Shown here: positions 1 to 11,000 of the stretch, piece after piece
How the letters are laid out: each line of letters opens with the position of its first letter
Position numbering within the stretch: the stretch's first letter is position 1
Assembly (NCBI GenBank): GCA_013399855.1
Contig: VXAY01004752.1
Span: 702,505-766,504 of the forward strand
Length of the DNA: 64,000 nt
Reading direction: 5' to 3'
From: Oxyruncus cristatus
Taxonomy: Eukaryota; Chordata; Aves; Passeriformes; Cotingidae
The notes under the pieces: generated by a model
Database searches by the model: none
Told to the model about the DNA's origin: nothing
Seen by the model: only the letters and a program-made list of their open reading frames with translations
Translations under genes and position numbers: made by a program

Positions 1-3000
1 CAGGAGCCCAGAAGCTGGATATTTATCACAAACACCCTAGAAAGGACAACTGACCGTTTGGGAGTCAAACTCCTGCTTTTTAAATCAAACACAGCTTTAT
101 GAAACCAGGGACTGAGGACACAGAACGAGACGTTTGCAAAACAACTGGTTTTTTGCCATATTTAACAGGTGGGTGAAGCCTGGGCATCCCATTTGGACTT
201 GCTGAGGATCCAGCAAAACATCTCAGCAATGTAGGGGGGGCAGCAGCACTTAAAATTTGGGCTGTTGTGCTTCCCAAGCCAACTCACAACTGCATCCATT
301 GAATTAATAATGCCCAGCCAGGACCAGCATCGCCGATACAGACCCACTCCCTCTGCTCCTGAAATATTCATTGATTTTAAGGAAGTATATCCCAAGACTT
401 ATGCAGCTCGGGTTGTTTTCAATAGGGTTGGATTAGGACGAGCCTATTTGCTTAAGCAAGAGATCAGGTCGCCCAGGAATGGCCCCGGGCAGCATTAATG
501 TGCTGCAGAAACACTGCTGGCCCTGCATATGGGTTGTGAAATGGTCTCAGGGTCTTTCTTTCCTGTGCTTTAAGGCTGGTTGAGGTGGTGATGGGTGTTT
601 TACCCAAAGAGGTCCTGTGAGACCATCACAAGGGTAAAAGCCCATGGATTTCCCTGGGCATCCATCCACCTCGTGGCTTTTGGTCCCACAGCAATACAAA
701 CAGGACCCATGGCCATATTCGACAGCTGTTTTGTTAATATAAAGAATTGCTGAGGGACATAAAGAATCGCTTTGGGCTGGAGATCCAAAGCCCACTGGGA
801 CCCCTTGGCACATCTGAGTTGGATATTAACCCTAAATCTCTAGAAAGGAACAGGATGGAACTTATTTAGCCCAAGCTGTTTGCCCAGCCCCCATCCCTTG
901 TCCACCGAGGGGGCTGTGGTCAGCGCTGCTCAGGGGGCTTTGTGATGGTCACAGCGGGGCTGAGGCTGAAGTTTAGGGCTTGGTGGGGGGACACAGCTGC
1001 ACAAAAAACAAGCATTAATGCCCAAGCTCCCAGGATGTGAACCTGCCCTTCCCTCAGAGAAAGGGTAACTGCCCAGTCCTTGCCCACAAGAAGAACGGGG
1101 ATCACTGCAAAAAGGGGGGGGGGGGGGGGAACCGCAAACGCCTAAACCCGATTTTCAGCAACACGGAACAAGCCCGGCTCGAGGGCCTGCGTTTCCCCCA
1201 GTTTAATTAGCTCCTCAGTGATGCAGAGCCAGCTTCCCCAGGAGCCTGAAGATGTATTTTTAGGTGCCACCGCTCCAAAAATAGAAGCGTCCCCGCAGGA
1301 AGCCGCAAACAGCCACGGCGGAGCCACGTGCGGGGCTGTGCTGGGGATGCACGAGCCGAAAGCACAGCCTGCCCCCACCCCAAACACGGGGTGGGGAGAC
1401 CAAAGGAGGGCCACTTCCAGCAGCAGCCTCAGCAAACCCTCCCAAACACAGGCTGGGAAAAACAGAAACGCAGACATTTAAAGCGCAGAGGTTGAGCCGA
1501 GCCTTTAGTACGGACCTGGGTGGCACCACACCCGATCCACCCCCGGGGTTTCTCCTGGACACCTGCTGAAGCAGAGGTGAAGTGTCCCAGTGCTGCCCAC
1601 CAGCGTGGACACACAGCAGCAGATCATCCCTCGCCTCCATGAGGGATGGAGGTGGGCTTAGAGAGGAAAACGTTCATGGCTGCTGAGGAGACAGAGGGTT
1701 TGGGGGAAAGGGAAAGAAAAAAAAAACAACCAACAAACCACTCCATCAGGCTGGCCTGATTCTTTACCCAGCTGTCAAGACCGGGGATGCCCTGTGGTAC
1801 CAACCCCTCGCCAAAGTTTTGTCACTGGTTTGGTGACAGGCACTTGGTTCAGGGAATGAAGGAGGAGAGGTGGGTTTTGGAAGAGGCCACGCCACAGGCA
1901 ACCTCCCTCAGCGAGCACCCAGGCAAGTCCTGGCATTCCCCTGGGTTTTCCCTGTGCTCCTGGCCTCTCACATAGCCTGGGGAAGCTCTACAAGGGTTTT
2001 ACTGGCTCGTTTGCTTTGGCAGAGTCCCACAGAGGACAACATCCAGGCGAAGGTCTGACCAGCTGAGTCCTCCTCTCTGACTCTAATCCTGCCCCTGTGA
2101 CAGGCAAAGCTCTCAGCAAAACCCAGCATCGTTTGTGCCTTCAGGAACTAGTCCAGCCTCACTTTAAGCAAGTTTGGGAGAGAAAACATCCCCCCATAAA
2201 GACACTTGGTTAAACCTCCTCCCAGGGAGCAACCCTTGCCCAGCCACTGCCCAGCCAGGGCTGACAGGGGATACACAGGGATTTGCCAGAGCAAGTTACA
2301 TCTCCAAAAGGAGTTGAAAGAAAATTTGAGTGCTGGGAAAGCAGTAGTTCTCTCCAGTTCCTTTTAAAACTTTTGAAGATTTCTCATCCCATAGCATCAC
2401 CGGAGACTTTATTCCCAAGACCTTTCCTCTCCAGCCAGGGCACAAGCACAGTCTGGCCCCACAGAGAAGAGTTTGCTTGAAGATGATGTTTAACCTTGAA
2501 ATCTGGAAGAAATATGGTGTTTTTCATTTTCTACGTGTTCCCTTAGAAACTCCCAGCAGCTGTCCTGGCTCACAGCTTCCACCAAGATCTGCAGAAGAGC
2601 CCCCCTAGTCCAAGGCAAAAGGCAGAGCCTCGCCAAAATCAGCCTGACAAGATCCTCAGTGACCACCAAGGGATTCAAGGAAACCCAGAGCTGACTGCAA
2701 ACATCGCTGAGAGTGCAAAAAGCCAAGGTCACATGGAACAAAGGGGACATGGGGGGGACACAGGGACCCCCAAGAGCCCCGGGGCGAACACATAGCTCTG
2801 TCCTTGCAAAGGGGTTTTATGGCAAAATCAGTTGAATTATCTGGGGTTGAATTAAAGTTGCACGAGCTTTCTTTTTTTTTTTTTTTTAATCACAATAATA
2901 AATAGCTGGGTGAGTCACTGCCTGAGAAAACCCAACTGCAGCCACTGGATAAACAACCTGCTGCTCCCGTCTGCTGGATACAGCCGGGAATGGGTGGGAG

Positions 3001-3520
3001 GGTTGTGCTGGGGGACGCAGCAGCAGCAGCAGCACAACTTCAGCGAGAGCAGCCAGACAGCTCAGAGCCTTCCCCTGCACTTCTCATTTCCATTTTGAAG
3101 GGGCTGATAACGAACAGAAAAAGCCAGAGGAGCCAGTTTTGTACAGGAAAAAGGCTCGACCAGGCAGCACCTCATCGGGCAGCGCCCGGCACCGCATCGC
3201 TCGGGTCACGGCGCAGATTCTGCCGGTGCAAGTCACCTCTAAAAAAAATAAATAATAATAAGAAGAAGAAAAAATAATCCATTGCCAGCAGCTGAACAGC
3301 CCGTTTCGGGCTTTTTCCAAGAAAAGCATCCCTGTATCCATTAGCTATTGTCTCCCTCTAGCGCGGGCAGAGACCAACCTGCCTCCTGCCACAGCTCCCG
3401 GCCTGGCTGGGAACCAGGGGCTGGAGCGCTGCGGAGAACCGGGAGCTCACGGCACTGGGAGCACGCCAAGCACCAGCTCTACCTTTGCACTGATGAATCA
3501 GCTTCACACACATTTTTATT

Positions 3521-3522
<2 letters not shown>

Positions 3523-3567
<45 letters not shown>
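3523..3567. repeat. T45 homopolymer
   Basis: An uninterrupted run of 45 T in the 3' flank. No transposon body is recognisable beside it. Confidence 0.9.
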
Positions 3568-4311
3568 CATTCCATTTTCTCTCAGCAGATGCTCAGAGCA
3601 GGAGGGATTTCTCGGTGACCGAACTGGCAAGGCAAAGCCTTCCAAATCTGAGAGGCGACTGCCAGCAGCAGGCTGGAGAGGACACAGAGGTGAAAAAGCA
3701 TCCATCCCTCTTGCTGCTGCTCCTGGGGAACCAGCCTAACCCTTCCTCACCCTTCTGAGAGGGGATTAGGGTTTGCTCAGCTGGGCTTTTCAGGGGATCT
3801 TTTCACAGCTGCCTTTAACACCTCCTGTGTATCTCCCAAAGCAAAATAAAAACCCGCACTTAGATTTCAAAACAAAAGGTCTCCCCCGTCCTCTCCAGGG
3901 AGAATTCCTGCCAAGAGAGAAAGGGAATGACACTGCAAATCTCTCCCCTTTTTAAAGTGAGCACTGCAGCAGCACCTTCACCCCCTGCACTGCTGCTTAA
4001 TCCACAGAAAATCAAGTGCCTGGAGACACAGCCCGTTTCCATCTCCATGCTCACACTGTCTTTGCTCCTCCAAAGGCTGCATTCAGACACTCTTCAGGCA
4101 CTGCTGTCCCTTCCAGGGGCATTTCTTCCTTGAGCAAGGAATCACCAGCATATAAAAATCCACCTTTTCAAGGAAAAAAGGACATTGCTTCACAGGCAGA
4201 TCCCAGTTCTCACTGTGCCCAGCTCCTGGAGAGGGAGGCACAAGATTAACACAGCAGCTCCTCAACCTGCTCTGCCTTCACAGCACCACAGGGAGGACAG
4301 ACACAGGTGAA

Positions 4312-4500
4312 TCAAAGAACGATTTGCATTGAAAGGGACCTTAAAGATCATCTCGTTCCGACCCCCTGCCATGGGCAGGGACACCTTCCACTACCCCAGG
4401 TTGCTCCAAGCCCCGTCCAACCTGGCCTGGAACACTTCCAGAGATGGGGCAGCCACAATCAACCCTGCTCTGCTTGGTACCTGTGCAACCTGTGTCTCAC
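4312..4500 (-). mobile_element. CR1 LINE fragment, 3' end
   Basis: Antisense to the plus strand. It shows the CR1 hallmarks: GGGACCTTAAAGATCATCTC, the CCCTGCCATGGGCAGGGACA block and CAACCTGGCCTGGAACACTT. Truncated at the 5' side, as is usual for CR1. Confidence 0.9.
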
Positions 4501-6229
4501 CACCAGTTTTCCCAGGGCCTTGGAGAGCAACTGCACACAGGGAAAGAGGCTCACGATGGAGGGGATTCCCTGGTGCCCATTTCTGCACGCTCTCCAACTG
4601 GCAATGCCCGTGTCAGCAAGGCTCTGAGCACCCCTAGTTATCCACATATACTGGGATAATTGTTAACTGGGGAGCCCAAGGAGGATGGGAAACAGCTCCT
4701 TGTGAAGATTCCCGGTGCCCTTATCCCTAAGGGGAAGGGAGAGGAGCAAAAAGACACAGCTGAGACCCAGACACAGAGAGGAGCCAGAGGAGAGTGTCTG
4801 ATCCAGGGGAAGGCTGAGCTTCCACCCAAGCACACTCCAGGACACAGATACAGGAGCACACACTCAACTCTGCTTCCCACAGCCAGAACCTGCCTCCATG
4901 GCCATGCATTGTACCAAGTGACAGCTTCAGAGGAGCTTCGCAGCTGGGACTCTCCAGAGGGGCAGGAATGCAACCAGAGCAACATCACAACACCCCCAGC
5001 CCGAACTACCATCACTGAAGCTCCTGGGTTACATCCCTAAATTGTTTTAAAACAGTCAGACCTGCAGGGATCCATTAAACTGCTACTTACCCCCCAAAAA
5101 CAGGTGTCCGGACACCTGCCAAAGGACCAGCCTCTGACCACTACCTGGACAAGTGCAGAGACTCTCCAGGGGTCAGGTTTTCATTTGGATCTAGTTGCAG
5201 GGGGTATCCCTGGCACTAGAAATGCATTCTGCATCAAGCCACCTGTAAAAGTTCGACTAATAGCATTTAATCCCATGAAATAACATCTCCAAGGCACATG
5301 ACAGCTTAATGGCCACAGCTGGAACCCAAGGGTAGCTGCTGTTGTGAAGAAACCAGGTTTTTCAGTTTTCTCTCCCTTTTCTGAGCTACTTCACAGCTCT
5401 CAGCAGGACTTGCATCATCCAGGAAACCCCTGGGTCCATGTAAGGGAGAGACTTCATCTCCTGTCTGGTCAAAGAGAGTGGATGACCAAGGGCCAAAACA
5501 GTAACCAAAAAATAAAAAGGCACAGAGTGTGAAAAGCTCAGGGTGAGCAGTTTGAATTGTTTTACCTCTACAATTAAATCATTTTGAGCCCTGTTTTATT
5601 GCCTTCCTGCAGATAATCACGTCCTCAAGTGTTCTCAAGGACCAAGCAACCACCTCTCACCTTGCCCATTGAAGCATCCCCTAGAACTGGAAATCGCAGA
5701 GCAGGAGGGCCCCTGATCTCCCCACACTCGCAGGGGAATCCCTGTCCTATCAAAGATTCTTCCCAGACTTGTTCCCAACAAACAAGAAGGTAACAAAGCA
5801 CCCAAACTCCCTTCCCAAAACTCCTTCCACCACAGATTCCCGTCCAGGAGGCAGATCCAGGACAAATGGAGATCCTCTGCACACGGATTTGCCACAAAAT
5901 CCCATGTTTCTGACTATTTCTCTCCCTTGTACTCCCTGATTTTTCCCCAAAGATAGCACAACAGAACATTTTGCACGATGGTTTGCTGGGGATTTCTCGT
6001 ATTTTTTACAACCTCAGTGCCTTTTCTTTAAAGCAAAAACTTGCTCTGCAGTTGGCAAGCTCCCCAGTCTGCCTCGTCTCAAGCTGGTGCCTCCTCCTCT
6101 GCCCAAAAACAAAATACATTGGGTGCAGCCTGATGCTCATCTCGGGGAGGGGAGAGGTGGAAACCTCACCTGAGTCATCCACATTCACTCAAAAGAAGAG
6201 AGCAGGAACACCTTGAATAATAGCATCCC

Positions 6230-6235
6230 TTTATT
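6230..6235 (-). promoter_or_regulatory. KTN1: Distal poly(A) signal AATAAA
   Basis: AATAAA on the minus strand, followed after about 20 nt by the GT/T-rich stretch AAGGTGTTCCTGCTCTC. This is the most likely end of KTN1 transcripts. Confidence 0.65.
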
Positions 6236-6425
6236 TGCTGACACCATTACAAAAACTGATTACATTAGCAACCAAAAAAAAAAAAAAAAAAGGAGTGTTT
6301 ACTTGAGGTTGAAGTCAGAGGCAGCTAATCCCAAAAATGTAATTAAGTAAAACAGTGTACAACATCAGTATTAAAATGTCATATCCCACTGGTGACCTTA
6401 CCACGTTGGAGTTTTCTGAACAAGT

Positions 6426-6431
6426 TTTATT
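6426..6431 (-). promoter_or_regulatory. KTN1: Possible proximal poly(A) signal AATAAA
   Basis: A second AATAAA about 290 nt into exon 44. It could give a shorter 3' UTR; the downstream sequence is less typical than at the distal site. Confidence 0.4.
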
Positions 6432-6721
6432 GAGCAAAATAAGACAAAAGATTATGTGTTTACTGTCTCTCCAGGAATGTAAAGGTCTAATTATCCAAAC
6501 AGGTTTGTTTTTATTATAAAACTAAACTCTGGAGGTGTCTACAGAGTTGGGTTTTTTTTTCTTTAAATCAGTAGTCTAACAAGGATTAGAAAAGACAAAA
6601 CTCTGTTCAGTGTTTCTGACGAAGTAGAAAGGGTGAAAACATAAATAAGGCTTTAATTTGGCAAAATATAATACAATGCCTTCTGCTATCCTCAAATTAA
6701 CGATTCCCCCGTGACTTCACT

Positions 6722-7890
6722 CTGCAAGAGAAACAAAAACACCACGTCAGACGAGCAGTTTCCAAACACAAATCCACGCCTTGACAGCATTTTGTTGGTG
6801 TTGGCCAACACCCCTCTCAGAGGAACAGGCCAGGATGGTGGAGGCTGAGCAAGAAGAGCCTCCCAGAGCAGAGTCAAGGCGCAGGAAGCCCCTTCCTCCC
6901 ACCTGCACCAAGCCCATCCTATAAGGAGTTTTGTAAGACTGGGCTCATCCCACCCTGAACCCCATCACCCTCAAGAGCAGCTCTGCTGTCACAGTGCTGT
7001 GACACAGAGGCAAGAGCATAAAAAATACTCAAATCAGGAATGAAACAAGTCCCCCTCCTCAGCAGATGAGAGGGGAGCTCTGACACTCCTTGCAGCAGCT
7101 CTTTCAGTGCCGAGGCTTTGCTGCCTCTCAACCCAAACATTTCACGTTAAGACCTGGATCACAACCTGCATGACCTTCCTGAGAAAGCTCAGTGCCTCCA
7201 GTTTATCCAAACTTTAGGTCATTTAAGAAGTTTACCAGCATGATGCAGTCAACCACAAAGGCCCATGTTTCCAAACTGGCTGTATTTGAAAATAAAAGCC
7301 TTGTCCATGTGTCTGTAATTGGATGAAGAGTTCATGCCAGACTGATGCTTCAAGATACTCATATCCCCGTGACCACTGCAAGTCAGTGCTGATAGCTCAG
7401 TGAAAGCCCAGTGGGTTACTTTACATCCTCCATCCCAAAGCAATCAGAGCACAGAAGTGCAGACAGTTTGCTGGGATGAAGGAAACAAGGCACAGACTCT
7501 GGGAGCACAAAATTTCAGGTGACTTGCTGCATGAAGCAGCAGGTGGTGAAAGGGAGGGGAACACAAGATTAGTCTCAGCTAACTGATGTGTGGATCCACG
7601 GAGGAACAAATCCAGGGCCTACCAGAAGCTTTTTATGATTTGCACACAGAATTTAAACTAGACACGAGGAAAAAATTTTTCACTCAAAGCGTTGTCAGGG
7701 TCAGGCTTTGGAACAGCAAGGCAGCGTTGGAATCACCATTCCTGGAGGGATGTAATTCAATGATTCTGCGATATTATTCTACAAAGCCTCGTATTTTGAC
7801 ACCAGACTCATTAAATTTGAACAAGGTCCCATCACCACAGACCAGTGGCCTTCCCAACAGCCACCCACCAGTTCAACTGGCTGCACCCAC
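6722..7890 (-). other. KTN1: KTN1 intron 43
   Basis: The last intron, 1169 nt, between GTGGGT and TTGCAG. It holds a CR1 fragment at about 7650-7778 and nothing else I can name. Confidence 0.75.
7650..7778 (+). mobile_element. CR1 LINE fragment in intron 43
   Basis: Diverged CR1: AGACACGAGGAAAAAATTTT, TTTGGAACAGCAAGGCAG, and CTGGAGGGATGTAATTCAAT followed by an ATTCTGCG-type tail. The internal part is shortened. Confidence 0.75.
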
Positions 7891-7909
7891 CTGCTCTCTG
7901 GTAGTGTTC
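7891..7909 (-). pseudogene. KTN1: Decayed C-terminal coding remnant of KTN1 exon 43
   Basis: Nineteen bases after the early TGA that still read E-H-Y-Q-R-A plus one base, up to the donor GTGGGT. They match the conserved kinectin tail and would continue into AG-TGA at the start of exon 44. With the TGA as given, they are untranslated. Confidence 0.75.
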
Positions 7910-8014
7910 TCATCCCTTTGACAGCATTTGGCTTATTGACACGAGCAGCTTCTTGAGATGACCGACGTCCTGGTTAAGATTCACCGCCACATTTAGTCTT
8001 TTATCAGTCAATTC
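7910..8014 (-). CDS. KTN1: KTN1 exon 43, coding part with early stop (residues 1322-1355)
   Basis: Acceptor TTCTTCCAG at 8015-8016. The frame encodes ELTDKRLNVAVNLNQDV, GHLKKLLVSISQMLSKG, then TGA at 7912-7910. The exon runs on to 7891 (124 nt), where GCAG|GTGGGT is a good donor. The bases after the TGA still read EHYQRA in frame, and joining to exon 44 adds E and a stop. Mammalian kinectin ends in EHYQ plus three residues, so the TGA looks like a new nonsense change in place of an arginine-type codon. Confidence 0.88.
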   Translation of the reverse strand, partial: ELTDKRLNVAVNLNQDVGHLKKLLVSISQMLSKG

Positions 8015-11000
8015 CTGGAAGAAGGGGGGAAAAAAAAAAAAAAGAAATCATTAAAAACTCATTTACAATCTAATTACCAAGAAAGCCTAGAATTAGATCC
8101 TCTGTATAAAATTACAAACTCGTTGTGCAGACGGGAACAATTCTGGTAAGTCAGAGGGTTACGGCCACATTTAATGACAACGTGGTTCAAAGTCAAGAAG
8201 CCCTTTCCTGTTCCAGGGAATTACCTGCATGCAGAGAATGCCAGTGAGAGCATTGCTGACCTCCAGCTCCCACCCTGCCTTGTCCAGGACTTCATTTACT
8301 GCTTCCAGGAATTGTGCTTGTATGCACAGCTGACCCAGCCTTGGAGGTTACTACCCCACATCCCCACCACAAGCCTGGCTGAACCCTGCCACAGACGTGG
8401 TTTGTAACACAGGCTGGGGTGCACCCGGGGGGAGGGATGACTTCTGACCCCACAGCTGGAACAACAAGGCTCTTGGACCACCAAGGAGGGGGTCTGACTG
8501 AGGATCTGTGGGATGGTGTCCTCAGCAGTATGTAATACCCAAGCACAAGGCAGCTCCAGCTGTGGAACACCATGTGGAGCAGCTGGAGATACACACCCTT
8601 CCCCACCCACACAGCTCCTGCTCAGGCTCAGGACATGGGCTGCTGCCCACCAGGTATTCCATGGATCTAACCCCTGCTCCCTGCTCCAAGCCCCTGGGAA
8701 ATGCCCACTTGCCAGTGACTTGGATGAGGGCTTCACAAAGCAGTTTAAGCACCAGTCAAAACAGAAAAGGGAAAAGGAAAGCTACCACGAGCCGAAAAGC
8801 TGGTTTCCTGTGCTGAAATGAAAGTGCTGAGCTTGTGTTTTTAAACAAAAATAAATCCCTTTTTTTTTTTCTTTCCCCAGGAGTTCAACAGTTTATTAAT
8901 CAGGAAGTGTCACTACTCAAGATGGACTCTTCCCCTCCTGCCTCCCTGCCTGTCAGCCTTGCTGAGCCAACAGTGCTGTGTAATCCCTGTTTTATTGCCT
9001 TTATTGATTAACTCCTCCAGAGATGTACCGAACACTCCCCATCTAAAACACACCTTGCTGCTCCTCACTCAGCTCAGAACACAGACATGCAGATAACCTG
9101 CAGGAGAGCTTTTCCTGGAAATTTAACAGCTAAAAATAAGCAGCTCTGCCTTGGTGTCAGCAATGCAGAGGTAGCCAGTTCTCAACAGGAGCACAGAGGC
9201 GTTTCCTGGCGCTCGGCATCGGCCAACCCCACTCTGACTGAACCAGTGCTACCAACAGAAAGAGACTGATGCATTATGTGGTTGCAAATCTCTCCCCAGA
9301 GTTCCAGGGAAATTAGAGGGAGTTCAGAGAGAGCCATTTTCCCTGTTCCCATTTGGCTGGAAATGCAGAGTGAGCAGTAAATCAAACTCAAGCACCTGCA
9401 CCGTTACAGAAACGGCTCCCGGCTCAGACATGAGAACAAAACAGTCCACAGTAAAGCTCTTACTGAATACAACTGGTAAACATCTCCTACTGTAAAAAAT
9501 CATTAGGATCCGTGTTAGGGTAGCCTTAGCCTGTTTTACCCTTACTGAAGTAGAAGATCAGGCTTGTCAAGGCTGAGACTTGGCTTAGTGATCTCATCCA
9601 GACCGATGGGAGCAGAAAGGCAAAGGCAATTAGCAGCCCAGCAGACAAATGAATCCAGCACTGACCAACAGTGCCAGGGATGGGGGTGTCTGTGCATTAG
9701 CACTGGAACCAGGAGCAATGAAGGAGCCTCTCAGTCCACTCTCAGCCCCATCCCTGGGAAGAGCTTTTCCCTCCCTTACTCCCTCTCACTTCTCTTCTGT
9801 GATCTCACTAACCTCAGGCAGTGTTTACTCATGAATTACAGACACATCCCCAACCCTCCTGGGGCCAATCCTGACTAGCTCCCAGTGGATTTGGCCTCAC
9901 CACAGTCACACTGCAGCTCCTGCTAACACAGGAGTGCACAGCTGCCTTATGCAGCCACTGCTGTGCCCCAGGCCCCTGCTCACCATGACTCAGGGGCAAG
10001 AAGAGAAATTAAGGTTAAATGTATGGAAGAAATTCTTCCCTGTGAGGGTGGTGAGACACTGGTACAGGTTGCCCAGAGAAGCGTGGATATTCCTTCCCTG
10101 GAAATGTTCCAGGCCAGATTGGACAGGGTTTGAAGCCACCTGGTGTAGTGGAAGGTGTCCCTGCCCATGACAGGGGGTCTGGAACTATATGAGGTTTACG
10201 GTCCCTTCCAACCCAAACCATTCTGGGATTCTATGATTCCATCTCTTTGGGATATGGGGATGAAGAAAGGAAGAGGATAGCAGTGGGGAAAGCCCTGTGA
10301 TCACAGACCCAGTAGCTGAGACAGATTCCCTTCCACTGTTCCACACATATGGCATTTCCAGTTTCCAACGATGGAATGTTTTACACTGAGATTGGGGGGG
10401 GGAGGAAACGTTAGAATTCATATAAGCCTCAAAATAAGCTCAGTGCCTAAGCAAGCTGCTGAATTTAAATGGCTTCCTTAAAGCACACTAAAAGGCCCCC
10501 TTTAGTCATCAGCTGGTCCCATAAGTGACAAAGCAGCTGATTAGAAAACCCAAATGGTCTATTTTTAAATAGAAAGAAAAGGAGTCTAAAGAAAACACTC
10601 TGAGTGTGTTTGAGGGTTTATGCAAGTATCATTTCTCCATTTTGTGGGTTGGTTCCAGTACCCAGAAGGAACAAATATGCTCATTTTCAAGCATGTGTTT
10701 TCAGGTCCTTCGTGAAAAAAGAGGCACTGTTGCTAAGTGGAAGTGGCTGGAAGACTTTCTTTTTTGATCTCAGAGCTATTTTCAGCTGGGTTTTTAGGCT
10801 TCTGGGGAGATAGTTTCCTCCCCCCCCCCCCCCCCCCCAAAAAAAACCAAAACACCAAAAACAAAAAGGCAGCAAAAAAGGCTTGGAGAAAAGAAAGTAA
10901 ATGTTCTAATTCCAGCCTCTGCCAATGGCTACCTGTCAAGAGCGCTGCTTAGACAATTAATGTATTTTTACTAATGAAGGCTTAATTATAGGTTTGTTAG

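Larger units (their letters stand above)
1..6209. other. 3' flanking DNA of KTN1, no gene supported
   Basis: No reading frame here has spliced-exon borders or recognisable protein similarity. It contains a G16 run (1114-1129), a short CAG repeat near 3020, an A-rich AAT/AAG stretch (3241-3275), a T45 run (3523-3567) and one CR1 fragment (4312-4500). The segment 3140-3240 is mildly CpG-rich, too weak to call a promoter. Confidence 0.7.
6210..6721 (-). other. KTN1: KTN1 terminal exon 44 (3' UTR)
   Basis: An excellent acceptor (TTTGTTTCTCTTGCAG) ends at 6722. The first two bases (AG) finish a glutamate codon and the ancestral stop TGA follows at 6719-6717. The remainder is AT-rich 3' UTR, about 510 nt to the main poly(A) signal. 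The 3' end is approximate, placed 15-25 nt past the AATAAA. Confidence 0.75.

Noticed and set aside
3140..3240. A mildly CpG-rich stretch as the promoter of a neighbouring gene
   Set aside because: Too short and weak, with no adjoining exon or core promoter pattern.
3348..3758. Open frames on both strands across the T45 run
   Set aside because: Length comes from translating a homopolymer as poly-Phe or poly-Lys. No coding signal on either side.
7640..7909. Exon 43 as the terminal exon with an unspliced 3' UTR
   Set aside because: A strong donor at 7890 and a strong acceptor at 6722 recreate the conserved tail and stop in phase, so splicing to exon 44 is better supported. An unspliced variant cannot be excluded.
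7910..7912. TGA read as selenocysteine or programmed readthrough
   Set aside because: Kinectin is not a selenoprotein, I see no SECIS-like element, and the base after TGA is G rather than the CTAG readthrough context.
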